From NCBI GenBank assembly GCA_937995745.1, contig CALKIU010000004.1, forward strand, positions 1 to 26,386: a DNA stretch of 26,386 nucleotides, given 5' to 3'. The notes beneath the pieces are model-generated. The model was not told the origin of the DNA. It worked only from the letters and a program-made list of their open reading frames with translations, and did not search any database. This DNA comes from an uncultured Bacillaceae bacterium. Its GTDB lineage: Bacteria > Bacillota > Bacilli > Bacillales > Cytobacillaceae. This document shows positions 14,427 to 22,425 of the stretch, piece by piece (the first letter of the stretch is position 1; each line of letters opens with the position of its first letter). Made by a program: the position numbers and the translations under genes.

Positions 14427-16121
14427 TTATCTAAAATTGTACTTCGTCACAATCTTTTCCCTGCCGGTGGTCACATCATTGAAATATTCGTACAGACAAA
14501 TGCCCAAGAAAGAACCGGACACATTGTAAACATTGTCATAGCCGAGCTGTTGCAAGGCGACAACGACATTGTAGCTTCTTTGTCCGGAGCGGCAGTGGAC
14601 GTACACCGGCCTATCTTTCGGAATTTCATCCAGACGCTGCCTGAATTCGCTGAACGGAATATTTTTCGCGTTAATTAAATGGCCTGCTTCAAATTCCCTC
14701 TTTTCGCGGACATCGATAATGCAGGCGTTGTTTTCAACCAATTCCCGCACTTTCGTGACCGGAACTTGTTTATACACTCCGTTTAAAAGATTCAAGCCGA
14801 CAAGGGCCGCCATGTTGACCACATCTTTGGCCGTGCCGAAGACAGGGGCATAGCACAACTCCAGCTCTTTCAAATCTTCCAACGTTCCGCCCATTAAAAT
14901 CATTGAGGCGATTACATCGATCCGTTTATCGACATTTCCTTTGCCGATTGCTTGTGCCCCCAAAATTTTTCCTGTCGGATATTCATAAAGGAGCTTGAAA
15001 TGCATCGGGCTGCTGTCCGGCATAATGCCTACTTTGTCTGACGGAATGATATATACAAAATCATAATTGATTCCGGCCGCTTGCGCTTGTTTTTCATTTA
15101 AACCGGTGGAAGCGGCATTTAAATCGAATACCTTCACGCAAGACGAACCGATGACGCCGTTATTGCGGTGCGGAATACCGTACATATGATCCGCGGCCGC
15201 GCGGGCTTGCCTTTGCGCCGGTCCTGCCAATGCCAGCCGTGTCGGCTTATGGGTCAGGCGGTGGTAAACTTCGATGGCATCCCCGACGGCGTATATGTCT
15301 TTATCACTGGTTACATAATTATGATCCACTTTGATGGCACCGGTTTCACCAATTTCAAGCCCGGCTTCTTCGGCCAACGTTGTTTCCGGACGGACGCCGA
15401 TGGCCATCACAACCGCTTGGGCGGAAAACTTTTTCCCCGATTGGGTCTCTATATAATCATCGCCGATTTTCGCCAACCCGTCGTTGACAACCAGGCGGAC
15501 GCCTTTATCCAGCATTTCTTTATGAAGAATTTGCGCCATATCATAATCAAAAGGTGCCAAGATTTGCGGAGCAAATTCCACCAGCGTAACATTCAGTCCG
15601 GCAAGACGGAGATTTTCCGCGACTTCCACCCCGATAAAACCGCCGCCGATGACGGCCACATCTTTGACATGTTCCTGATCGACATATTCTTTTAACCGGG
15701 AAATATCGACCACATTGCGGACGGTAAAGACATGTTCCTTATCGACGCCTTCCAATTTGGGTACAATCGGCTTCGCTCCCGGTGACAATACAAGTTTGTC
15801 GTACGGTTCTTCATACACTTCTCCCGTCAGAAGATTTTTAACGGAAACTGTTTTCTTATCCCGGTTAATCTTGATGACTTCGTGATTGACCCGGGCTTCA
15901 ATGTTAAAACGTTTCTTAAACGTTTCCGGCTGCATTAATACAAGGGAATCGCTGTCTTCAATCATTCCGCTTAAATGATACGGCAAGGCGCAGTTCGAAA
16001 AAGAGACATGAGGACCTTTTTCAAACATGATGATTTCCGCATGTTCATCCAGCCTTCTCACTCTTGCGGCAACGGAAGCTCCTCCCGCAACACCGCCGAC
16101 GATTAACACTTTTCTGCCCAT
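14427..16121 (-). CDS. CoA-disulfide / persulfide reductase with C-terminal rhodanese domain
   Basis: 564 aa. Residues 1 to about 445 are a flavin pyridine-nucleotide disulfide oxidoreductase: FAD loop VGGVAGGASVAARVRR, active-site SFSNCALPYH with Cys44, NAD(P)H loop IGGGFIGVEVAENL, and the second FAD motif DIYAVGDAIEV. A rhodanese domain follows (about 460-550) with active Cys510 in VHCRSGQRSY. This fusion is known as CoADR-RHD or Npsr. It reduces CoA disulfide and, better, CoA or glutathione persulfides and polysulfide with NAD(P)H, releasing sulfide. AGGAGG is 8 bases before the ATG. A strong terminator follows, and a CsoR/CstR-type operator lies upstream, consistent with persulfide-sensing control. 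It is cytoplasmic. Confidence 0.93.
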   Translation of the reverse strand: MGRKVLIVGGVAGGASVAARVRRLDEHAEIIMFEKGPHVSFSNCALPYHLSGMIEDSDSLVLMQPETFKKRFNIEARVNHEVIKINRDKKTVSVKNLLTGEVYEEPYDKLVLSPGAKPIVPKLEGVDKEHVFTVRNVVDISRLKEYVDQEHVKDVAVIGGGFIGVEVAENLRLAGLNVTLVEFAPQILAPFDYDMAQILHKEMLDKGVRLVVNDGLAKIGDDYIETQSGKKFSAQAVVMAIGVRPETTLAEEAGLEIGETGAIKVDHNYVTSDKDIYAVGDAIEVYHRLTHKPTRLALAGPAQRQARAAADHMYGIPHRNNGVIGSSCVKVFDLNAASTGLNEKQAQAAGINYDFVYIIPSDKVGIMPDSSPMHFKLLYEYPTGKILGAQAIGKGNVDKRIDVIASMILMGGTLEDLKELELCYAPVFGTAKDVVNMAALVGLNLLNGVYKQVPVTKVRELVENNACIIDVREKREFEAGHLINAKNIPFSEFRQRLDEIPKDRPVYVHCRSGQRSYNVVVALQQLGYDNVYNVSGSFLGICLYEYFNDVTTGREKIVTKYNFR

Positions 16122-16267
16122 TCTTGTTCCTCCTCATCTTTCTGTATACGTCAAATTTATGAAAAAGAATACATATCCGCAGGCGAATGCCTCGAAAAAT
16201 AAAAAATACTGCATGCCAAGATTTTTCCGGCCGGCAGTCAGCAAAAGCCTCTGTGGCATTGCACGCG

Positions 16268-16284
16268 TATACCCTAAGGGTATA
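16268..16284. promoter_or_regulatory. CsoR/CstR-family operator
   Basis: TATACCCTAAGGGTATA is a perfect palindrome of the TACCC...GGGTA class bound by CsoR-family repressors (copper-sensing CsoR, persulfide-sensing CstR). On the minus strand TTGATA about 15 bases upstream could be the -35, with the -10 inside the palindrome, so binding would block the promoter of the persulfide reductase 147 bases downstream. The regulator is not in this window. Confidence 0.7.
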
Positions 16285-16536
16285 TCTTTTTTTGTCCTAT
16301 ATCAAGGGAAAAACTATTAAATCTCTGTAACATTTTTGCAAACAGGAAAATACCGGATGACAAAACATGCCGAAACCGCATTTCCCGCCTTTTCATCTAA
16401 AAGCCTTTCTTTTAACAATAGCGCTTTTTAACGATGGCAGCGATGTGTTAACATCGGTCAACCGTGGTGCGCTTCCGCCCCATTTTATCTGCGCCCTGCC
16501 GTAGTCCGTTTTGCCTAAGCCGGGAGCGGGGCGAAA

Positions 16537-16566
16537 TATTTTGTATTTTTTGAAAATATGATAAAA
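16537..16566 (+). promoter_or_regulatory. putative promoter of the MBL hydrolase leader
   Basis: An extended -10, TGATAAAAT, is preceded by TTGTAT about 15 bases upstream in A+T-rich DNA. It would start an approximately 90-nt leader ending at the hairpin at 16614-16663. Confidence 0.4.
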
Positions 16567-16613
16567 TAAATAAATATTCAAGTAAATATTAAAAGGACAT
16601 CGGCCGCCCGGTT

Positions 16614-16663
16614 AAAATTTCAGACCTACTTCATTGGTTTAGATCACCGGCTGAAATTTTTTT
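16614..16663 (+). terminator. leader terminator / attenuator before the MBL hydrolase
   Basis: AAAATTTCAG (16614-16623) and CTGAAATTTT (16651-16660) form a 10-bp stem with a 27-base loop, extended by T residues. It lies 54 bases before the start codon and downstream of a possible promoter, so it may conditionally stop transcription of the gene. Confidence 0.65.
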
Positions 16664-16716
16664 AAAACTCACGTCTTTCCGCTCTGAAACCAAAGGCGTC
16701 ATAATGAGGTGAACAA

Positions 16717-17601
16717 ATGAAGCGGATAGGAAATTTAATTGTGATAGAAAGCCCGCAAAATTCAAAAGTTCCTTACTCCCGCAGCCTTTTTATCGACAGC
16801 CCTGAGGGTGTATTGATCGATTCGGGGGCAAAACCGGAAGCCCTGTTGGAAATTGACAAAGAATTTGGCATCGGGCTGATCATGAACACCCATTATCACC
16901 CAGACCATACACAATACGGGTACTTATTTCCGGATGCGGAAAAACGGATTAATCCTGTCGAATTTGAAACAGCAAGATCCATGAAAAACGTGGCCAACGA
17001 ATACGGCATCTTGCAAGAATTGGATCAAAAAGCATACCAAAAATGGCTCGATACCGTCCCTTCCCGATGGGAACAGTCATTGCAACAAATTTCCGGTGCC
17101 TATGAATATAACAAAGAATATTCCTTCGGCGGTGTAAAAGTCATCTTTCTTCATACGCCCGGTCATACAAAGGGGTTGGCTTGTCCGTATTTTCCCGAAG
17201 AAGGCGTCGTCTTTACCGTCGATTACGATATGTCTTCTTTCGGACCGTGGTACAACGGCACCGACGGAGATATTGACCAATTCATTAAATCCGGACTTAT
17301 GCTGCTCGAATTGGATGCTGACACGTATATCACGGGCCACCATAAAGGAATTCTGTCGAAAAATGAATTTGCCGAAGCGATGAAAAAGTATCTGGCGGTA
17401 ATCGACAAACGGGAAGAGAAGATCGAAAAACATGTCCGCATGGGCTTGACGTTTGAAGAGTTGGCCAATGTGGGAATTTTTTATCCAAAACATATTTTGG
17501 AAAAAGAACCCCTTTACCGGGTTTGGGAACGAAGCGGAATTCGCAAACACTTGCAACGGATGGGGCTCTCGGTGCCGGAAAAAGAGAAGTCAATAAACTA
17601 G
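16717..17601 (+). CDS. metallo-beta-lactamase-fold hydrolase
   Basis: 294 aa. The zinc-site motif THYHPDH (His59, His61, Asp63, His64) is followed by HTPGH (His146, His150), Asp169 in VDYD and the final histidines in TGHHKG (208-209). This is a complete two-metal MBL site, so a hydrolase or related activity is expected. The substrate is not evident: the subfamily includes thioesterase- and lactonase-like enzymes. GAGGTG precedes the ATG. It is divergent from the persulfide reductase and shares its intergenic region. A link to sulfur metabolism is possible through that proximity only. The C-terminal 80 residues are helical and lack a known motif. Confidence 0.85.
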   Translation: MKRIGNLIVIESPQNSKVPYSRSLFIDSPEGVLIDSGAKPEALLEIDKEFGIGLIMNTHYHPDHTQYGYLFPDAEKRINPVEFETARSMKNVANEYGILQELDQKAYQKWLDTVPSRWEQSLQQISGAYEYNKEYSFGGVKVIFLHTPGHTKGLACPYFPEEGVVFTVDYDMSSFGPWYNGTDGDIDQFIKSGLMLLELDADTYITGHHKGILSKNEFAEAMKKYLAVIDKREEKIEKHVRMGLTFEELANVGIFYPKHILEKEPLYRVWERSGIRKHLQRMGLSVPEKEKSIN

Positions 17602-17602
17602 A

Positions 17603-17659
17603 AAAGCGGCGGATAGGCACGGCTTCACCTTTTCCGGCAAACTTTTGACCGCCGTTTTC
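17603..17659. terminator. weak convergent hairpin
   Basis: CGGCGG (17607-17612) and CCGCCG (17649-17654) can pair across 36 bases. TTTT follows on the plus strand, and CTTTTC on the minus strand. It sits between the convergent MBL and alarmone-hydrolase genes. The long loop makes it a weak call. Confidence 0.4.
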
Positions 17660-17692
17660 CAAACCTGATTATCTGGGAACAATTTGCACACG

Positions 17693-18253
17693 CTATTCTC
17701 TTTGAACAAGTTCATCACCGAACACTTTGCGGACTTCCTCTTCCAATTCGCGGATCAAAGGAGACTGTTCCTTTTTCTCGGACAACACTTCCATCATTTT
17801 TGTATAATACCATCGCTGTTTTTCTTTGCCCCTGTTAAAACGGTTCCAGACTTCCTCCCCGTTTTTTTCAAGTTCATACCGGATGGAGCGCAAATTGTGC
17901 AGCTTGTCCGCGGCAATGATCTGCACTTCCTCCAAACCCGCTTGCTTCAATTTCCGAATCGTGTGTTCCTTTCTTTTTTCCCACGGCAAACTCTTATCCG
18001 GCTCGGACACGGCCAGTACCAATTTGGCCACTTTTTCGCCAAATTCCTTTTCTATTTCTTCATATGTGACGTCCGTATCTTCCAACGTATCATGAAGAAT
18101 TCCCGCCGCCACCGTTTCTTCCGAACAATTTTCCTTCAACAGCAGCATGCCGACCGCATACGGATGGGTGATATAAGGAATATGAGAAGACTTCCGCTTT
18201 TGTCCTTCATGGGCAACGGCCGCAAAAACAATCGCTTTTTCAATCAATGTCAA
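17693..18253 (-). CDS. HD-domain protein, small alarmone hydrolase (MESH1-like)
   Basis: 186 aa, matching the (p)ppGpp-hydrolase half of RelA/SpoT without the synthetase. Residues include AHEGQKRK, YITHP (His30), ILHDTLEDT (His54, Asp55, Glu58, Asp59) and AADKLHNLRS (Asp116, Asn120), the set of manganese and nucleotide ligands in this family. The expected role is removal of the 3' pyrophosphate from ppGpp, though some relatives act on NADPH. The start is TTG with GGGGGAGAG about 6 bases upstream. It follows cydS by 68 bases with no terminator visible, so it may be read from the cytochrome bd operon. Confidence 0.82.
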   Translation of the reverse strand: MTLIEKAIVFAAVAHEGQKRKSSHIPYITHPYAVGMLLLKENCSEETVAAGILHDTLEDTDVTYEEIEKEFGEKVAKLVLAVSEPDKSLPWEKRKEHTIRKLKQAGLEEVQIIAADKLHNLRSIRYELEKNGEEVWNRFNRGKEKQRWYYTKMMEVLSEKKEQSPLIRELEEEVRKVFGDELVQRE

Positions 18254-18321
18254 CGTTTCTCTCCCCCTTCATGTTCCCATCCCCTTGCCTTCACCTGTCC
18301 GCGGGAAGACCTTTCAACTGA

Positions 18322-18423
18322 TTATTCATCCGTCACTTTCCCTTTCAAAGCGATCCAAAAAGCGGAGGCTACCGCTAAAATCACCACCATGAACGGCGCG
18401 TACAAAATCAAAAATTGATTCAT
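18322..18423 (-). CDS. cydS: cytochrome bd small subunit CydS
   Basis: A 33-aa one-helix protein beginning MNQFLILYAPFMVVILAV and ending in a charged tail. It closely resembles CydS, the small subunit of the Geobacillus bd oxidase, which is of the same length and has the same LI.YAP opening. CydS stabilises CydA near heme b558. GGGAGG sits 7 bases before the ATG. The gene directly follows cydB with a 16-base gap. It is short enough to be lost in automated annotation. Confidence 0.88.
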   Translation of the reverse strand: MNQFLILYAPFMVVILAVASAFWIALKGKVTDE

Positions 18424-18439
18424 GCTCATCCTCCCTTTT

Positions 18440-19462
18440 TTACGCTTTATTGAGCCGCCTTCCCGCCACATATTCTTTGTCAAACAAAAACAGGCGCAAC
18501 AAGAGATACAGAGACGGGATCAAAAGAAACAAACCGAGAACAAAGGCAACGATCAAAGATACCGCCATCGCCTGATTCGTAAAACTATCATGCAAAGTTA
18601 AATGCGGATAAAGCAAATACGGATAATGGGCCAACCCGTAGCCCATAAAGGCAAAGAAATATTGCAGGGCGGAAAAACCGACAGCCAGCCCGTAGCCGCG
18701 TCGCTTCCAAATCAAATATACAGTCCCGAGGAAGAAAAAGAAAGACAGCAGGAAAATCCACCAATAACCGGCCAGTTCTGTAACAAAGTCCCGGTTGTAC
18801 CAGCCGAGAGTCGCCAAATAGCCGACACCTGTCAGAATGGCCGGAAAAGCGGAAACGAGCGCATATTTGCGCAACAAATGTTCCGCCTCTTTGTCCTTGG
18901 CATAGGAAGCATACCAGGTTAAGAAAACAGCCGAAATATAGAGAACAGACGCAAGGCTCAATAGAACAACAAGCCAGCCGGGAATGCTCGTAAATAATTC
19001 CCAATAAAGGAGAACGGGGCCGCTCCCGCCAACTTCCACAAAGCCGCCGGTTGAAATGACCAAAACAATCGACAACGACGCCGGAAGCAGGAGTCCGGTC
19101 AAGCCGTAAATATACGTAAAACCGGGATGATTGAGGCCATATGTGGCAAAGGCATAATAGGCTCCCCGGACGGCGAGAAGAATCAACGCCAAGCTGACGG
19201 GAACAAGAAGCGTTGTCCCGTAATAATAAGCAGTGTCCGGGAAAAAGCCGACAATCCCGACGAAGAAAAACACTAAAAAGACATTGGTCACTTCCCACAC
19301 GGGAGACAAATACCGTTGGATAACCCTCTCCAGCAGTTTCTCTCTCCCCGTCATCTTTCCGTATGCATTATAAAAGCCGGCTCCGAATTCAACCGCTCCG
19401 AGGAAAATATACCCGAACAGAAACAACCACAAGACAAGCGCCCCGAGCACTTCCATGCTCAT
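18440..19462 (-). CDS. cydB: cytochrome bd ubiquinol/menaquinol oxidase subunit II
   Basis: 340 aa with about nine membrane helices. It opens with VLGALVLWLFLFGYIFLGAVEFGAG, the usual CydB start, and continues with RVIQRYLSPVWEVTNVFLVFFFVG. CydB is the partner of the heme subunit CydA and carries no heme itself in the Bacillus type. Its ATG overlaps the cydA stop codon as ATGA, indicating translational coupling, with GGGAG upstream. cydS follows immediately. Confidence 0.94.
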   Translation of the reverse strand: MSMEVLGALVLWLFLFGYIFLGAVEFGAGFYNAYGKMTGREKLLERVIQRYLSPVWEVTNVFLVFFFVGIVGFFPDTAYYYGTTLLVPVSLALILLAVRGAYYAFATYGLNHPGFTYIYGLTGLLLPASLSIVLVISTGGFVEVGGSGPVLLYWELFTSIPGWLVVLLSLASVLYISAVFLTWYASYAKDKEAEHLLRKYALVSAFPAILTGVGYLATLGWYNRDFVTELAGYWWIFLLSFFFFLGTVYLIWKRRGYGLAVGFSALQYFFAFMGYGLAHYPYLLYPHLTLHDSFTNQAMAVSLIVAFVLGLFLLIPSLYLLLRLFLFDKEYVAGRRLNKA

Positions 19463-20811
19463 TTGCCCACTCTCCCTTCCGCCGCCAGGGCCCGGTCGGC
19501 CAATTCTTTCTCAATCGTATTGTTTCTGAACATCCGGATGAGAACCGCAACGCAACCGACTGAAAGAAAAACATATAGAAAAGCAAATAAATAGAGCATT
19601 AAATCAACATTCCCGCTTATCGTCGCCGACTCGGCCGTCTTCAGCACCCCGCGCAGCACCCACGGCTGCCGGCCCACTTCCGTGAACCACCACCCCGCTT
19701 CAATGGCAGCCATGGCCAAGGGCCCGCCAAGGACGATCAACCCCAAAAACCATTTGCGCGATACCATTTTCCACCGCAGGCGCTTTCCGACCAAGTAAGT
19801 GAGGGACAGAACGATAAGGAACACTCCGATCGTGACCATCGAGTCAAACAAATAATGGATGTATAAAGGCGGACGTTCCGCTTCGGGAAATTGATTCAAT
19901 CCCGGCACCACCGCTCCGGGATTTCCAAAAGCAAGGACGCTTAGGGCAAACGGAATCTTAAGCGCCCCTCTTATTTGGCCCTCCTCATCAAGAACCCCAT
20001 AAAGCACGAGCGGCGCTTCGCTTGTTGTTTCAAAATGCCACTCCGCCGCCGCCAACTTTTCGGGCTGGTATTCGGCCAAAAATTTCCCGGAAAAATCGCC
20101 TAAAATCGCTGAAGCGACGGCAAATACAGCCCCGAGTTTCATCGTCAGCAACAGCGCTTTTTTATGGTAAACATGATTGGAACCGCGGAGCAGATGCCAG
20201 GCGGCAATGGAAGCAAGAATAAAAGACGCCGTCATAAAAGCTGTCAAAAGAACATGGGACACTTTTGTCGGGACGGCCGGATTGAACATTGCGTGAAGCG
20301 GATTCACATGGATCAGTTTCCCGCCGGAGACGGCAAAACCGCGGGGGCTGTTCATAAACGCATTGACGATGGTAATAAAAACGGCGGATAAAGCCGCCCC
20401 AATCGCAACAGGCGCCAATAAAAGAAGATGCTTCCGCTGATTTTGAAACCGGTCCCAAGTGTACAAATAGATTCCCAGAAAAATGGCCTCCAAAAAGAAC
20501 GCAAACGTTTCCATAAACAAAGGCAGGGCAATCACCTGTCCGGCCGCCTGCATAAACCGCGGCCAGAGCAAAGATAACTGCAGCCCGATGATCGTTCCCG
20601 TAACGACGCCGACGGCGACCGTCACCGCATAGCCTCTCGTCCAGCGGCGGGCCATTAAAATATAGTGCTCATCCTGTTTTCGAATCCCCAGCCATTGGGC
20701 AATCATAATCACAAGGGGAACGCCGACGCCGATGGTGGCAAAAACAATGTGAACGGAAAGGGTCAACTCCGTCAATATTCTGCTGTAAAACAAAGAAAAT
20801 TCATTATTCAT
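19459..20811 (-). CDS. cydA: cytochrome bd oxidase subunit I
   Basis: 450 aa. CydA carries hemes b558, b595 and d and reduces O2 to water with menaquinol at high affinity. Visible ligands are His21, His186 and Met325. Glu101 and Glu108 lie in METFAFFLEAIF, and the quinol-site residues Lys252 and Glu257 in QPEKLAAAEW match the E. coli pattern. GRQPW is at 380-384. The Q-loop is of the short type. AAAGGATG, which overlaps the stop of the preceding 31-aa ORF, lies 8 bases before the ATG. It leads the operon cydA-cydB-cydS, and its presence beside anaerobic reductases fits growth at low oxygen. Confidence 0.95.
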   Translation of the reverse strand: MNNEFSLFYSRILTELTLSVHIVFATIGVGVPLVIMIAQWLGIRKQDEHYILMARRWTRGYAVTVAVGVVTGTIIGLQLSLLWPRFMQAAGQVIALPLFMETFAFFLEAIFLGIYLYTWDRFQNQRKHLLLLAPVAIGAALSAVFITIVNAFMNSPRGFAVSGGKLIHVNPLHAMFNPAVPTKVSHVLLTAFMTASFILASIAAWHLLRGSNHVYHKKALLLTMKLGAVFAVASAILGDFSGKFLAEYQPEKLAAAEWHFETTSEAPLVLYGVLDEEGQIRGALKIPFALSVLAFGNPGAVVPGLNQFPEAERPPLYIHYLFDSMVTIGVFLIVLSLTYLVGKRLRWKMVSRKWFLGLIVLGGPLAMAAIEAGWWFTEVGRQPWVLRGVLKTAESATISGNVDLMLYLFAFLYVFLSVGCVAVLIRMFRNNTIEKELADRALAAEGRVGK

Positions 20812-20826
20812 ACCGATATCATCCTT

Positions 20827-20922
20827 TTAACCTGCAAATATTCTTCCTATGAGGGATAATCCAAGGATTGCGGCAATTCCAAAAGCAAGACGGATAAGAA
20901 GCGTTTCCTGTTTTTTATACAT
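20827..20922 (-). CDS. 31-aa single-helix membrane protein directly upstream of cydA
   Basis: Not recognised. The product starts MYKKQETLLIRLAFGIAAIL and ends SLIGRIFAG: a basic N-terminus followed by one hydrophobic helix of about 20 residues. GAGGTGG is about 6 bases before the ATG, one of the best ribosome sites in the window. Its stop codon overlaps the ribosome site of cydA, so the two are likely translationally coupled. Size and position recall the small subunits of bd oxidases, but CydS is already present downstream. It may be a further small subunit, an assembly factor, or a leader peptide for cydA. A weak promoter (TTGATG, 18 bases, TTAAAT) lies between splB and this ORF. Confidence 0.65.
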   Translation of the reverse strand: MYKKQETLLIRLAFGIAAILGLSLIGRIFAG

Positions 20923-20996
20923 GGTCCACCACCTCAAACGGAATATTTAACAGACAAAAAGACAAAACCATCAAATGGGCCGCGGACAGCAGGATA

Positions 20997-22022
20997 TTAT
21001 GTAAAATACTCCAACTTTGCTTCCGGAAAAAATTTCTCCAAACAGTCGGCAAGATGGCGTTTCATCTCTTCCTCTTGTTCCTTTTTATAAACGTATTTGC
21101 CGATGCCGTAACGGCCCCATTTATACCTTCTCGCTTCTTCTTTCAGTTCGAGTTTCGTCATCGGGTAATTTTTTTCGATCACCCGTTTGGCCGGCTTTGT
21201 GAAGCGGTGCTGAATGAATTCAAACGTGATGTCCTTCCTGGCTTCTTTTGGCAGTTCATCATTCAACTTTTCAAACATCCGGTAATACCCTTCTTTCCAG
21301 CCTTCATGAAGGTAAATGGGCGCCACGATAAAGCCGAGGGGGTAACCGGCCCCGGCCACCTTGGCGGCCGCTTCGATTCTTTTTTCCAGCGGAGAAGTTC
21401 CGGGTTCAAAATTTTTGATCACATAATTGGCATTAATGCTGAAACGGAACCGGGTTTTTCCGTTATGTTCCGCATCCAGTAAGTGATCCACATGATGAAA
21501 TTTGGTCACAAACCGCAGCAGTCCCGTCTTCGATTTTCCGAAATGCTCAATCGCCCGTTTTAAACTGTGGGTGAGATGATCAATTCCGACCACGTCAGAC
21601 GTGCAGGAAGCTTCAAATCGGGTCACTTCCGGCGCCCTCTCCTCCATATACCGGTCGGCCGCTTCCAAAATTTCATCAACGTTGACATAGGTGCGGATAT
21701 ACGGTTTGCTGCCCATCGTTGTCTGCAAATAGCAATAATGGCAGTGGCCCATGCATCCGGTTGCAAGAGGGATGGCGTATTCCGCCGACGGCTTGGACGT
21801 ATCAAATTTCAATGTTTTTCTGACCCCCACCACCAAGGTCGATTTCGCCATCCGGTATTTTTGCAAATCATTTTTGCCCGGCAGGTTCCGCACCTGGTTG
21901 TGGGATGTGGTATAGCGGATTTCAATATTCATCTTTTCAAATTTTTTCTTCAGTTTTACCCCCAGCGGATACTCCAGCGCCGCCGGTTCAAAATAGACGA
22001 GTTGTGGGACGAATGGCTTCAT
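20997..22022 (-). CDS. splB: spore photoproduct lyase
   Basis: 341 aa, a radical SAM enzyme that reverses the 5-thyminyl-5,6-dihydrothymine dimer formed by UV in spore DNA. CMGHCHYC gives the cluster-binding Cys90, 94 and 97. Tyr98 follows, and Cys140 in FEASCTSD is the conserved hydrogen-donor cysteine. The protein has the usual length of SplB and works during germination. AAAGGGTG is 8 bases before the ATG, and splA ends 14 bases upstream, so the pair is cotranscribed. No clear terminator separates it from the cyd genes 74 bases downstream. Confidence 0.96.
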   Translation of the reverse strand: MKPFVPQLVYFEPAALEYPLGVKLKKKFEKMNIEIRYTTSHNQVRNLPGKNDLQKYRMAKSTLVVGVRKTLKFDTSKPSAEYAIPLATGCMGHCHYCYLQTTMGSKPYIRTYVNVDEILEAADRYMEERAPEVTRFEASCTSDVVGIDHLTHSLKRAIEHFGKSKTGLLRFVTKFHHVDHLLDAEHNGKTRFRFSINANYVIKNFEPGTSPLEKRIEAAAKVAGAGYPLGFIVAPIYLHEGWKEGYYRMFEKLNDELPKEARKDITFEFIQHRFTKPAKRVIEKNYPMTKLELKEEARRYKWGRYGIGKYVYKKEQEEEMKRHLADCLEKFFPEAKLEYFT

Positions 22023-22036
22023 TTCGCTTTCACCCT

Positions 22037-22279
22037 TTACGGTTGTCCAAAATATTCCCGGTACGTCTGTTCCGCTTCCTCTTTACTGGAAAACACCGCC
22101 AGGTCATCGGTGAGAGGATAGTAGGTTTCATATAAAAACAACGCCAAGTCCCCGGGATTTTCCGGATGCTTGACGACTGCCGCCTCTTGGATTTGGGCGA
22201 CATCCTGCGTATGCGGATTGCGGTAAAAAACATAGACAATATCCCCCGGTTCATACGGGGAAGAATTTCCGCTGTTCAT
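22037..22279 (-). CDS. splA: SplA, regulator of spl expression
   Basis: 80 aa, the length of B. subtilis SplA. The block YEPGDIVYVFYRNPHTQDVA and QEAAVVKHPE...DLALFLYETYYPL is characteristic. SplA is described as a TRAP-like RNA-binding negative regulator of splB. A longer frame begins at 22300, but AAAAGGTGAT sits properly before the ATG at 22277-22279. It precedes splB in one operon. Confidence 0.92.
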   Translation of the reverse strand: MNSGNSSPYEPGDIVYVFYRNPHTQDVAQIQEAAVVKHPENPGDLALFLYETYYPLTDDLAVFSSKEEAEQTYREYFGQP

Positions 22280-22334
22280 TGCTCTATCACCTTTTTGCAT
22301 TTTTTAATGTTCCTGATTTGAAAGATTTCATTCA

Positions 22335-22364
22335 TAACATATCCTTGGGGATGGCAAAACTTCA
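22335..22364 (-). promoter_or_regulatory. sigma-G-like promoter of splAB
   Basis: On the minus strand TGAAGT (22359-22364), a 17-base spacer and TATGTTA (22335-22341) approach the forespore sigma-G consensus TGMATA-N17-CATNNTA. The position is about 50 bases upstream of splA. splAB of B. subtilis is known to be sigma-G controlled, which supports the call. Confidence 0.55.
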
Positions 22365-22425
22365 CATTTGCGGCATGCTTTCGGGAATATGGCCTTTTTT
22401 TAAAAAAAACCACACACGCCACAGT

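Larger units (their letters stand above)
16122..16716. other. divergent intergenic region between persulfide reductase and MBL hydrolase
   Basis: It holds the CsoR/CstR-type operator and minus-strand promoter (about 16268-16310), then a stretch of moderate G+C with no recognised content (16320-16530), then the plus-strand promoter and attenuator-like leader of the hydrolase gene. Confidence 0.7.

Noticed and set aside
17684..18418. 244-codon plus-strand frame
   Set aside because: It is antisense to the alarmone hydrolase and cydS, which have clear family motifs and ribosome sites.
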